Below are positions 1-7,319 of a DNA stretch of 54,731 nucleotides, one piece after another. The stretch is taken from positions 1 through 54,731 of the forward strand of contig DXDA01000066.1 of the NCBI GenBank assembly GCA_019115745.1, given 5' to 3'. Source of the stretch: Candidatus Alistipes intestinigallinarum. GTDB lineage: Bacteria > Bacteroidota > Bacteroidia > Bacteroidales > Rikenellaceae. Both the position numbers and the translations under genes were made by a program. The number at the start of each line of letters is the position of its first letter. Position 1 is the stretch's first letter. Under the pieces are notes generated by a model, which had not been told where the DNA came from, did not search any database, and saw only the letters and a program-made list of their open reading frames with translations.

Positions 1-566
1 AACACCGACTTGAAGTAGAGGAAGTCGTCGTTCGTCAGTCCCATACCGCCCAGGATGATCTTGTCGGCCTTGGCGCGCAGCGCCACGTTGGCCATCACGG
101 CGTTATAGGGCTGGTCCGGGTCGGCGAAGAACGGAATCTTCTGACCCGTCACGATCGTGTTGTTCAGGTCGATACCTGCGATACCCGTGGCGATCAGCTC
201 CGAAGGCTGGATACGCTTGAAGGGGTTCACCGTCGGGCCGCCGATCTCCCGGGCCTCGCCCTCGACGATCTCTCCGCCCTCCAGCGGCTCGCCGTAGGCG
301 TTGAAGAAGCGGCCGGCCAGCGCGTCCGAAACCCGCAGCTTCGGAGGCTCCCCGTGGAAGATGACCTCCGAGTCGGTCGAGAGACCTTCCGTGCCGGCGA
401 AAACCTGAAGCGTCACGTTCTCGCCCATAATCTTCACCACCTGGGCCAGTTTTCCGCCCACCGTGGCCAGTTCGTCGTTCCCGACGCCCTGCGCCCGCAG
501 CGTCACCGTCGCCTTGGTGATGTTGTCAATCCGGGTATATATCTTTTGAAATGCGCGTGTTGTCAT
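1..566 (-). CDS. atpB: V-type ATP synthase subunit B (partial, N-terminal part)
   Basis: This is the non-catalytic nucleotide-binding B subunit of the V1 headpiece. It starts at ATG 566 and reads off the left edge, so only about 188 N-terminal residues are visible and no stop is present. The translation begins MTTRAFQKIYTRIDNI and contains the beta-barrel domain and the start of the nucleotide-binding domain (GGPTVNPFKRIQPSELIATG, then a GQKIPFF segment), as expected for V-type B subunits. Its start lies 3 nt after the stop of the A-subunit gene, so the two are surely co-transcribed. Subunits D, I and K would be expected beyond the window edge. Confidence 0.93.
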   Translation of the reverse strand, partial: MTTRAFQKIYTRIDNITKATVTLRAQGVGNDELATVGGKLAQVVKIMGENVTLQVFAGTEGLSTDSEVIFHGEPPKLRVSDALAGRFFNAYGEPLEGGEIVEGEAREIGGPTVNPFKRIQPSELIATGIAGIDLNNTIVTGQKIPFFADPDQPYNAVMANVALRAKADKIILGGMGLTNDDFLYFKSV

Positions 567-569
567 GGC

Positions 570-2324
570 TTATTTGTTTTTTTCACTCACGTACTCTTCG
601 ATCTGGCGCTTGTACGCCTCGAACTTCTCCGACTTCCACTCCGAGTAGTTCATCTGGCGGAAGAGGTTGATCAAACCCTTGAAGAACTGCGAGCACTCCT
701 CGAAATCCGCAAACGAGAAGGTCTTGCGGCAGATCCCAAGCACCATCTCGTACATCATCTTCTGACGCTCGATCGGGCAGTTCGCGTCGATGTCGTCGAA
801 GGCGTCCTGCTGCAGAATCACGAAGTCGATCAGCTCCGACTTCCAGAACCGCTCGTGGTACTCAACCGGCACACCGTCGTCGCCCAGGATGTTGATCTGG
901 TCGTTGGCCTCCTTGCCGCGCTGCACGATCGTCTTGCCCGCATACACGAGGTCGACCCAATCCTTCTCGATATGTTCGTCGAGATATTCGCGGATCTCCG
1001 GATACTCCAGGTATTTCGAATAGGACTCCAGCGGGTCGATGGCCGGGTAGCGTTTCGAGTCGGCGCGCCCCTGCGACAAGGCGTAGAAGCAGCGCGCCGC
1101 CTTCTTCGTCGACTCCGTCACCGGCTCCTTGAGGTTACCGCCCGCAGGCGACACCGTACCGAGGAACGTTACCGAACCCGTCTGGCCGTTCGTGAGCTTC
1201 ACCAGACCGGCCCGCGAGTAGAAGTTCGAGATAATGGCCGAAAGGTCCATCGGGAAGGCGTCCTGACCCGGAAGCTCCTCCAGACGGTTCGACATCTCGC
1301 GCAGCGCCTGCGCCCAGCGCGACGTCGAGTCGGCCATAACCAGCACCTTCAGCCCCATCGAACGGTAGTATTCGCCGATCGTCATACCCGTGTAGACCGA
1401 GGCCTCACGTGCCGCTACGGGCATGTTCGACGTATTGCAGATGATGATCGTACGCTCCATGAGCTTGTGGCCCGTACGCGGGTCGACCAGCTCGGGGAAC
1501 TCCTTGAAGATCTCCACCACCTCGTTGGCACGCTCGCCGCACGCCACCATGATGATCACGTCAGCATCGGCCTGTTTCGAAATCGCGTGCTGCAGCACCG
1601 TCTTGCCCGCACCGAACGGCCCCGGGATGAAGCCCGTACCGCCCTCAGCCATCGGGTTGAACGTATCGATGGCCCGCACGCCCGTCTCCATCACGCGCGA
1701 CGGACGAGGCTTCTCCGTATAGCAGCGAACGGCCTGCTTCACCGGCCACTTCTGCACCATCGTGATCTCGTGATCCTTCCCTTCGGAGTCGGTCACCACG
1801 GCGATCGTATCCGTCACCTTGTACGTCCCGGCCTTCGCCACGCTCTTGACCGTATAGTTCCCCGTCATCGTGAACGGAACCATGATCTTGTGCAGGACCC
1901 ACTGCTCCTTCACCTCGCCCAGCCACGACGCAGCCGACACCTTGTCGCCCGCCTTGGCCAGCGGCGTGAAGGCCCACTCGGCCGAGAAATCCACCGGATC
2001 GGTGATCGATCCGCGGGCGATGAACAGTCCGTCCATCTTTTCGAGGTCGTTCTGCAGACCGTCGTAGTTGCGCGAAAGCAGACCCGGCGCCAGCGTCACT
2101 TCGAGCATGTGTCCCTCGAACTCGACCCGGTCGCCGATCTTCAGACCGCGCGTGCTGTCAAAAACCTGTACATAGGCCGCGTCGCCTATGACCTTGATGA
2201 CCTCCGCCATCATCTTCGTATCTCCCGCCCAAACATAGCAGATCTCGTTCTGGCCTACAGGTCCGTCGGCCTTGACGATCACGATGTTGGAGATGATACC
2301 GTTTACACGTCCCGTTGTTTTCAT
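570..2324 (-). CDS. atpA: V-type ATP synthase catalytic subunit A
   Basis: This 584-residue protein is the catalytic A subunit of the V1 sector, which hydrolyses or makes ATP coupled to ion movement through the membrane V0 sector. The P-loop GPFGAGKT is present near residue 235. The long non-homologous insertion typical of A subunits lies before it, and the downstream ADSTSRWA and catalytic-site segments are intact. The length is normal for the family. It sits third in the visible operon (E, DUF2764, A, B), 9 nt after the DUF2764 stop. Bacteroidales commonly carry this V/A-type enzyme; whether it pumps H+ or Na+ depends on subunit K, which is outside the window. Confidence 0.97.
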   Translation of the reverse strand: MKTTGRVNGIISNIVIVKADGPVGQNEICYVWAGDTKMMAEVIKVIGDAAYVQVFDSTRGLKIGDRVEFEGHMLEVTLAPGLLSRNYDGLQNDLEKMDGLFIARGSITDPVDFSAEWAFTPLAKAGDKVSAASWLGEVKEQWVLHKIMVPFTMTGNYTVKSVAKAGTYKVTDTIAVVTDSEGKDHEITMVQKWPVKQAVRCYTEKPRPSRVMETGVRAIDTFNPMAEGGTGFIPGPFGAGKTVLQHAISKQADADVIIMVACGERANEVVEIFKEFPELVDPRTGHKLMERTIIICNTSNMPVAAREASVYTGMTIGEYYRSMGLKVLVMADSTSRWAQALREMSNRLEELPGQDAFPMDLSAIISNFYSRAGLVKLTNGQTGSVTFLGTVSPAGGNLKEPVTESTKKAARCFYALSQGRADSKRYPAIDPLESYSKYLEYPEIREYLDEHIEKDWVDLVYAGKTIVQRGKEANDQINILGDDGVPVEYHERFWKSELIDFVILQQDAFDDIDANCPIERQKMMYEMVLGICRKTFSFADFEECSQFFKGLINLFRQMNYSEWKSEKFEAYKRQIEEYVSEKNK

Positions 2325-2333
2325 CGTATCTTT

Positions 2334-3170
2334 TTATTGTTTATTTTCAATCAGTTCACGGCCGTCCAGCTCCGCCATCAGGCGGTTGAACATCTCCCGC
2401 CCGCGCGCCGCGTCGAGGCGCGTCCAGCGGGCCACGATGTTCACGCGCACCAGGTAGGAGAGAATGGCATCGAGGTCGAAATAGTCGAACGTCGCCAGCT
2501 CCACGGCCTCCGTCCAGCGGATCAGATCCAGTTTGCGCTCCTTCTCCACGAGATTCGCCTCGTCGTTCACCGCCGCAATCACCGCGTCGATGTACGGAAG
2601 TTCGCCCCGCAGTCCGAAATCGGCCGCCGAGCTGCGCTGCAACTGCTCGGCCACATCGCCGCCGCCCACGACCGAATCCTCGATCGAACGGCCCGTCGCC
2701 CGGGCGGCAACGGCCGCCGTGACGTTACGCAGGTTCCGGTCGAAAACCGACCACGCCCGCAGGAAACGGCTCCGCGAACGCGCGCACGCCGCATAGTAGG
2801 CACCAAACAGCTCCCGTTCGAAGCGCTGAGCCGTATCCACCGACTCGGCATCCTCTCCCTCGGGGTCGGCATAGGCCCGTACGACCCGTGCCACCTCCCC
2901 GGGCAGCCGTCGCGGAGTCTTCAGCTCCTCCTCCAGCTCCTCGCGCGTGAGGTTGCCCAGCGGATTCCAGGCCGAACGCCCGCCGCGCAGCGCCGCGAGG
3001 TTCTCGCAGTCGTAGTAGCCGTAGAGCAGGCGAACCTCCCGGGCATCGCCGCCCTTCACCCCCTCCAGAATCTCCCCGACGATCTCCCGGGCATCGAAAC
3101 CCTTCGTATCGGAATCGAGCGTGTACTCCTTCAGCGAGGCTACCAGACAGTAATATTGGTTTGCGAACAT
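2334..3170 (-). CDS. DUF2764 family protein of the V-ATPase operon
   Basis: A 278-residue soluble protein between subunit E and subunit A. It begins MFANQYYCLVASLKEY, has no signal peptide or membrane segment, and is rich in Glu, Arg and Asp with predicted alpha-helical character. I assign it to DUF2764, a family I know from Bacteroidetes V-ATPase operons. The stator/central-stalk connector subunit C is not otherwise visible here, and this protein stands where a C-like subunit would be expected. A role as a C-like connector is inference from position and helical composition only. Spacing is 3 nt from the upstream gene and 9 nt to the downstream gene. Confidence 0.8.
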   Translation of the reverse strand: MFANQYYCLVASLKEYTLDSDTKGFDAREIVGEILEGVKGGDAREVRLLYGYYDCENLAALRGGRSAWNPLGNLTREELEEELKTPRRLPGEVARVVRAYADPEGEDAESVDTAQRFERELFGAYYAACARSRSRFLRAWSVFDRNLRNVTAAVAARATGRSIEDSVVGGGDVAEQLQRSSAADFGLRGELPYIDAVIAAVNDEANLVEKERKLDLIRWTEAVELATFDYFDLDAILSYLVRVNIVARWTRLDAARGREMFNRLMAELDGRELIENKQ

Positions 3171-3173
3171 CTC

Positions 3174-3788
3174 CTAAGCCTTGAACAAGAGTTGGTAAAC
3201 CTTATCCCGGAGGTATTCGCCCAGCAGCGCCTCCAGGTCGGCATCCGTAAACGAGATGTAGTAGCCGCCATCCTTGGCGCCCACCTTGAAGCCCGTCTTC
3301 ACCTCCTTCGACCAGCCCACCTCGACGCCGGCATCAAGCAGCGTCTTGGCACTCTTGGCAAAGGCAGCGTCGAGCTGTGCGCGGGCATCCTCCGGAAGCA
3401 GCGCCTGCAGTTCGACCTTTCCCGAATCGGCGCCGTTCCAGTTCTTCGCCACCGAAACGAGCATCTCGCGGATGAACGTCGCATCCAGCGCCGCAGCCTT
3501 GACCCCTTCGCCGATCGACTTCGCAACGATCAGCGACGCGATCTCCGACTTGATCTTCGAAACGGCCTGTTTCCCGGCGAGCGAGATCTCCGTCAGGGTG
3601 TTTTTCTCCACATCCTCGGCCTTCGTCTGTGCCTTGCGGACGATCTCCGCGGCCTGAGCCTCGGCCTCCGAGACGATCGTTTGGGCCTTGGCCCGGGCTT
3701 CCGAAACCAGCTTGTCGGCATCGGCGCGGCCTTTCTCCAGCCCTTCGTCATAGAGTTTGCGGGTCAACTCTTGCAGTTTGTTTTCCAT
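3174..3788 (-). CDS. atpE: V-type ATP synthase subunit E (peripheral stalk)
   Basis: A 204-residue protein. Its first ~90 residues form a long charged alpha helix, dense in Ala, Lys, Glu and Asp (ADKLVSEARAKAQTIVSEAE), as in the peripheral-stalk E subunit. The C-terminal part is a globular domain ending in a YLRDKVYQLLF segment. It is the first gene of the operon, and a TATATTTG -7 element lies 42 nt upstream of its ATG. The length is normal for subunit E. The only real alternative name would be a generic ATPase stalk protein. Confidence 0.9.
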   Translation of the reverse strand: MENKLQELTRKLYDEGLEKGRADADKLVSEARAKAQTIVSEAEAQAAEIVRKAQTKAEDVEKNTLTEISLAGKQAVSKIKSEIASLIVAKSIGEGVKAAALDATFIREMLVSVAKNWNGADSGKVELQALLPEDARAQLDAAFAKSAKTLLDAGVEVGWSKEVKTGFKVGAKDGGYYISFTDADLEALLGEYLRDKVYQLLFKA

Positions 3789-3829
3789 AGCGTTATCGTA
3801 TTTTGATTATCGTTTTTCATTTTCGGAGA

Positions 3830-3856
3830 CAAATATATAAAAAGATTGCGCACAAA
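3830..3856 (-). promoter_or_regulatory. Putative promoter of the V-ATPase operon
   Basis: On the minus strand TATATTTG (plus 3837-3830) matches the Bacteroidetes -7 consensus TAnnTTTG. A TTTG (plus 3856-3853) lies upstream, but with a 15-nt spacer rather than the usual 19-21. The transcript would carry a leader of roughly 35 nt before atpE. Confidence 0.5.
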
Positions 3857-3921
3857 CCGCAGTCCCGAACGATAATTTATCCTCTTTTGACGAATTTACA
3901 ACACAAAATGGGCAACTGCAC

Positions 3922-3967
3922 CAAAAGGATCGCCCCTGCGCCGCATTTCGCGGGCAGGGGCGATCCT
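3922..3967 (-). terminator. Rho-independent terminator of the fimbrillin-like lipoprotein operon
   Basis: A perfect 14-bp inverted repeat (3926-3939 with 3954-3967) begins 18 nt after the stop of the 776-residue lipoprotein gene. On the minus strand it is followed by TTTT. It separates the lipoprotein operon from the V-ATPase operon, which is transcribed in the same direction. Confidence 0.85.
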
Positions 3968-3984
3968 ACCATCATATCCGGGCA

Positions 3985-6315
3985 CTAACGCGCATCCGAA
4001 ACCCCGTAGACATACTCCACGGGCGACTTCTTGAAGCGCAGAATACGCGTATCCTTCGTTCCGGCACCGTTCTTCGTCATATAGAGGTTCGACATTCCTC
4101 CGTTAATAAACCATCCCGAGCCCTCCGGCGAGTAGACGCCGAAAAGGATGTTGTTGTAGTGTCCGCCGTGCTTGATGCCGTCCGCATTCCACTGGGCGGC
4201 GGGCCCGTACCAGGTAATGCCTTCGTACTCCGGGAAGTCGGGACTCCACATCCGGATGCTGATCAGGTCGGGCAGCGACAGCGTTCCAACAACCAGGTCG
4301 TTGCGCCGCTGTTGGGTTCGGCTCACGCGCGAGTGACCCTCCCAGGGCGTACGGAGCGTGTGCGTGCCGTTCCACATCATCCAGATATAATCCGTCGCAT
4401 CGAAAACCCGGTTGTACTCCTCCATCGACGGAAGCTCATATCCATCCGGGGAGAGGGCGTCGGCCGGGAGCTTGTTCATATGCACCGACGAACTCGAAGA
4501 GAATCCGTCCAGCACGGCTATGCCGTTCTGTTCCACCACACGAAGCCCCTGGCCGCTATCACCCTGATAGGCCCAACCCCAGAGATCGTAAAACTCCTCG
4601 GCAGAACAGCTCGCCAGGTAGTTGTAGACGCTCATCCCGGCTTGTGCAGCCGGATCCGCCGACGAAAGTACCTGATCCTCGAACCGCCGCGAATTGCCCC
4701 GGGCGTTGTACTTGCACCACCAAACCCCGTGGAACCACGTCACCGGAAGTCCCCAGTTCCGTCGCACCACCGTATACTCCTCGCGCATCGAACCGTCCGC
4801 ACGGTTGCGGATCACCAAACGCGCCTCCTGCCGACGACCGTTGGCCGTCGGGTCGTTCGGACGCCAGCCTCCAAGCACCCGGAAGGTATTCTCCCGGTCC
4901 GGAGCCGCCGAAACAAGCACCCACGGATCCTCGTCTGCATCGAATTCCACCACCAGTTCCTTCTCCTCAGGCAGCACGAAGACACCCAGTTCGTTGTCGA
5001 TATAACGTCCGAAATCCACCTCGTAGGCCGCATTGTCGAAATCCAGACCACCCTCAACCCGCGACGGGTTGGCTGCCAGAGAGAGCAGGATCCGATCCTC
5101 GGGGTAGAGTTGCTCCAACCCCTTGCGGCGGAAACGAACCTCGACCTCCGCCGCAGGCCGGTTCGGCGCATAGAGCGACTTGCGGATCCGGAAACGGTTC
5201 ATGTCGTCCGGACCGCTGCCCGTCGAGACCTCCTCGACCGTCAGCGGGAACTCCGTCAGCGGAACCACCTCCAACTGGCTGTCGCTCTCGATCGTCACCA
5301 GCATCTCCGTAGAGGTATAGGGCAACAGCAGCGTCCGGCCGTCGTCCGCCACCTGCACGTCCGCAGGAATCGTCGAGCGGGACTCATCGACCCGCAGCGG
5401 CGAATCCGTATCGGGATACAGACCGGTATCCTCTCCATCGCCCCACGCCTCGACACTCAGCGAAACTTCCGTATCGGTAACGTCCTTGCGCAGCGTCACC
5501 GTATAGATCCGGTTCCGCTCGATCGGGCGGGGCAGCGCACCCTCCAGCGAGAAGGGTTTGCCGTCGAGCAGGCCTTCGAGCCGGACCCGCAGATCGGCAC
5601 TCTCCTGTTCGTAGAGATAGGCCACGCCGGGCGTATCCTCCGTCAGCGGCAGCGGCTGCAGGGCGGTCAGCTCCCCGCGCTCCGACCCGGCCGGCGTCGA
5701 CGCCGGATCCCGGGCAAGCAGGTAACCCGTCTGCGCGGCATCGAGCAGCGTGAACGACTCGACCGAAACACGCCCGGCCACTCGCAGGCGCAAATCGACA
5801 CGCGCCGTGCCGTGCGTAAGCGTCAACGGCAGTGAGGTCGAGCCCGCCGGGAGCGAGCCCAGATCCAAAGATCCGGTCGAGAAGTTGGCCGTCGGGGCGT
5901 CGGGCATCCCGACCGTTGCGTCGAGCCACTCCTCCTCCGAAAGCCCCGGAGCCGGAGCTCCGGAAAGGGTCGCCGGGCGGGCGTTCGCCACCACGTAAAG
6001 CCGCCCCGAAAGGCGTTCGAGCCGCAGGTCGCAGCCCCCTTCCGAAACAGGCAGCGATTCGTAAACCCGAGTCAGCAGCCCCTCTTCGAAAAGATAGGCG
6101 TGCATCTCTTCGATCGCATCCTCTCCTGCGACCATACCGGCATCCCCGGCCATCGAAAACGGCGTCGCAGAGATCCGGATCACCCCCTCGGGCGTGGAGA
6201 CCCCCGAACCGTAGTCGAGGATCTCCGTGCACGAAGCAAGGCTTCCGGCCAGGGCCAGCAACACGGCGGCCCGCATCCATAAGCTGTTATTCAATGTCAT
6301 CATACGATTTGTCAT
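3985..6315 (-). CDS. Fimbrillin-like lipoprotein with C-terminal Trp/Cys-containing domain
   Basis: A 776-residue predicted surface lipoprotein. The N-terminus has a signal peptide ending in the lipobox LASC (Cys near residue 29). Residues ~40-300 resemble Mfa/FimA-type fimbrillins: a beta-rich fold with a YLFEEGLL segment, an LYVVANA strand and a closing NRIYTVTLRKDV strand. Residues ~300-530 are further beta-rich sequence. The last ~250 residues form a separate domain that starts at NWGLPV and contains WWCKYNARGNSRRFEDQVL and DGYELPSMEEYN. The latter resembles the FISUMP/lectin-like tails seen on Bacteroidetes surface proteins, but that comparison is tentative. Nearly the whole architecture is shared with the 747-residue paralogue upstream. 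It is the last gene of the four-gene operon, 36 nt after the 301-residue paralogue, and a strong terminator follows. A fimbrial tip or adhesin role is inference. Confidence 0.75.
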   Translation of the reverse strand: MTNRMMTLNNSLWMRAAVLLALAGSLASCTEILDYGSGVSTPEGVIRISATPFSMAGDAGMVAGEDAIEEMHAYLFEEGLLTRVYESLPVSEGGCDLRLERLSGRLYVVANARPATLSGAPAPGLSEEEWLDATVGMPDAPTANFSTGSLDLGSLPAGSTSLPLTLTHGTARVDLRLRVAGRVSVESFTLLDAAQTGYLLARDPASTPAGSERGELTALQPLPLTEDTPGVAYLYEQESADLRVRLEGLLDGKPFSLEGALPRPIERNRIYTVTLRKDVTDTEVSLSVEAWGDGEDTGLYPDTDSPLRVDESRSTIPADVQVADDGRTLLLPYTSTEMLVTIESDSQLEVVPLTEFPLTVEEVSTGSGPDDMNRFRIRKSLYAPNRPAAEVEVRFRRKGLEQLYPEDRILLSLAANPSRVEGGLDFDNAAYEVDFGRYIDNELGVFVLPEEKELVVEFDADEDPWVLVSAAPDRENTFRVLGGWRPNDPTANGRRQEARLVIRNRADGSMREEYTVVRRNWGLPVTWFHGVWWCKYNARGNSRRFEDQVLSSADPAAQAGMSVYNYLASCSAEEFYDLWGWAYQGDSGQGLRVVEQNGIAVLDGFSSSSSVHMNKLPADALSPDGYELPSMEEYNRVFDATDYIWMMWNGTHTLRTPWEGHSRVSRTQQRRNDLVVGTLSLPDLISIRMWSPDFPEYEGITWYGPAAQWNADGIKHGGHYNNILFGVYSPEGSGWFINGGMSNLYMTKNGAGTKDTRILRFKKSPVEYVYGVSDAR

Positions 6316-6351
6316 CTCTTGGAATGAATTCCGGGAATGCCCCGAAACCGA

Positions 6352-7257
6352 TTATCGGCGCGTGGGAGTCAACTCCGTATCGCTGCCCTCCTCCCACTCG
6401 TCGAACGAGACGTCGAGGCGCACGTCAATCACATCCTTGCGTACGGTCAGCGTATAGATCTTGTTACGCTCCAGCGCACAATCCAGCGTCTTGCGCAGCG
6501 TCGTCGCCTTTCCGTCGATCTCCGCCTCGACAACGATCTCCAGACCGTCGTTCTCCTGCTCGTAGACGTACAGTACGGCCTGCGTATCCTTGGTCAGCGG
6601 CTCCGAAATCGTCGCTACGGCATCCTGGCGCGTCACGTCCGCCGGCGAAAGGTCACCCTCGACCGGGAAGAGATAGGCCGACTGTGCGGCATTCTTCAGC
6701 GTGATGCTGCTCACCGACGCCACGCCCGCCGTACGGAGCTGCAGGTCGAAACGCGCCACACCGCGCTTGAGCGTCACCGGAAGTTCCGTCTGCGAGTTCT
6801 CCAGGCCATCGAGCTGGAGTTTCCCCGAGAAGAAGCGGGCCGGAGCCGCATCCTTCATCCCCACGGAGAGCTCAAGCCACTCGCTCTCGCTGATCGAACG
6901 CTCCTGAAGGGCATTCAGATCCAACAGACCCTCGGTATTGGCCACCACGTAGAGCGTTCCGGCATGGTTGTCGATCTGGATGCCGTAGCCGCCGTCGACC
7001 GACGTCGGAGCATCGTAGACCTTCGACAGCGTACCGTCCACGAAGAGGCAGGCCCGCAGATCGGTCACGTCGTTCTCGCCTTCGAGCGCCTGGGTCGCAC
7101 CCTCGAAGTTCGCCAGGCGCGTCTTCACCACCGGAGCGGCACCCGGCACCGGGGGCGTCTCAACCGCGTCCGAGCAGGAACTCAAACCGACGCCCAGCAC
7201 CGTCGCAAAAGCCAAAGTCTTTACAGTCACCATGTTCATTTTCATGCTCTTTTTCAT
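6352..7257 (-). CDS. Short fimbrillin-like lipoprotein (N-terminal module only)
   Basis: A 301-residue lipoprotein with lipobox GLSSC (Cys near residue 28). It aligns with the first ~300 residues of both large neighbours: a CLFVDGTLSKVYD segment, LYVVANTEG, an RFDLQLRTAG strand, a VLYVYEQENDGLE segment and the closing NKIYTLTVRKDVIDV strand. It then stops where the neighbours continue into their C-terminal halves. No frameshift or leftover coding sequence follows, so it looks like a designed single-module subunit, not a broken gene. Such a protein would suit a polymerising shaft subunit, while the longer paralogues could cap it; that is inference. A further ATG at 7245 is an alternative start. 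Confidence 0.78.
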   Translation of the reverse strand: MKKSMKMNMVTVKTLAFATVLGVGLSSCSDAVETPPVPGAAPVVKTRLANFEGATQALEGENDVTDLRACLFVDGTLSKVYDAPTSVDGGYGIQIDNHAGTLYVVANTEGLLDLNALQERSISESEWLELSVGMKDAAPARFFSGKLQLDGLENSQTELPVTLKRGVARFDLQLRTAGVASVSSITLKNAAQSAYLFPVEGDLSPADVTRQDAVATISEPLTKDTQAVLYVYEQENDGLEIVVEAEIDGKATTLRKTLDCALERNKIYTLTVRKDVIDVRLDVSFDEWEEGSDTELTPTRR

Positions 7258-7319
7258 GTTCTTTCTTCTTTTTAGTTAATTTTCTGTTTGTTTGCTATTG
7301 ATTCCCATCCGGGATTTTC

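Noticed and set aside
354..3806. 1150-codon open frame on the plus strand
   Set aside because: It is antisense to the V-ATPase genes, rich in Arg, His and Leu, and has no domain or promoter; high GC and the codon usage of the real genes keep the opposite frame open.
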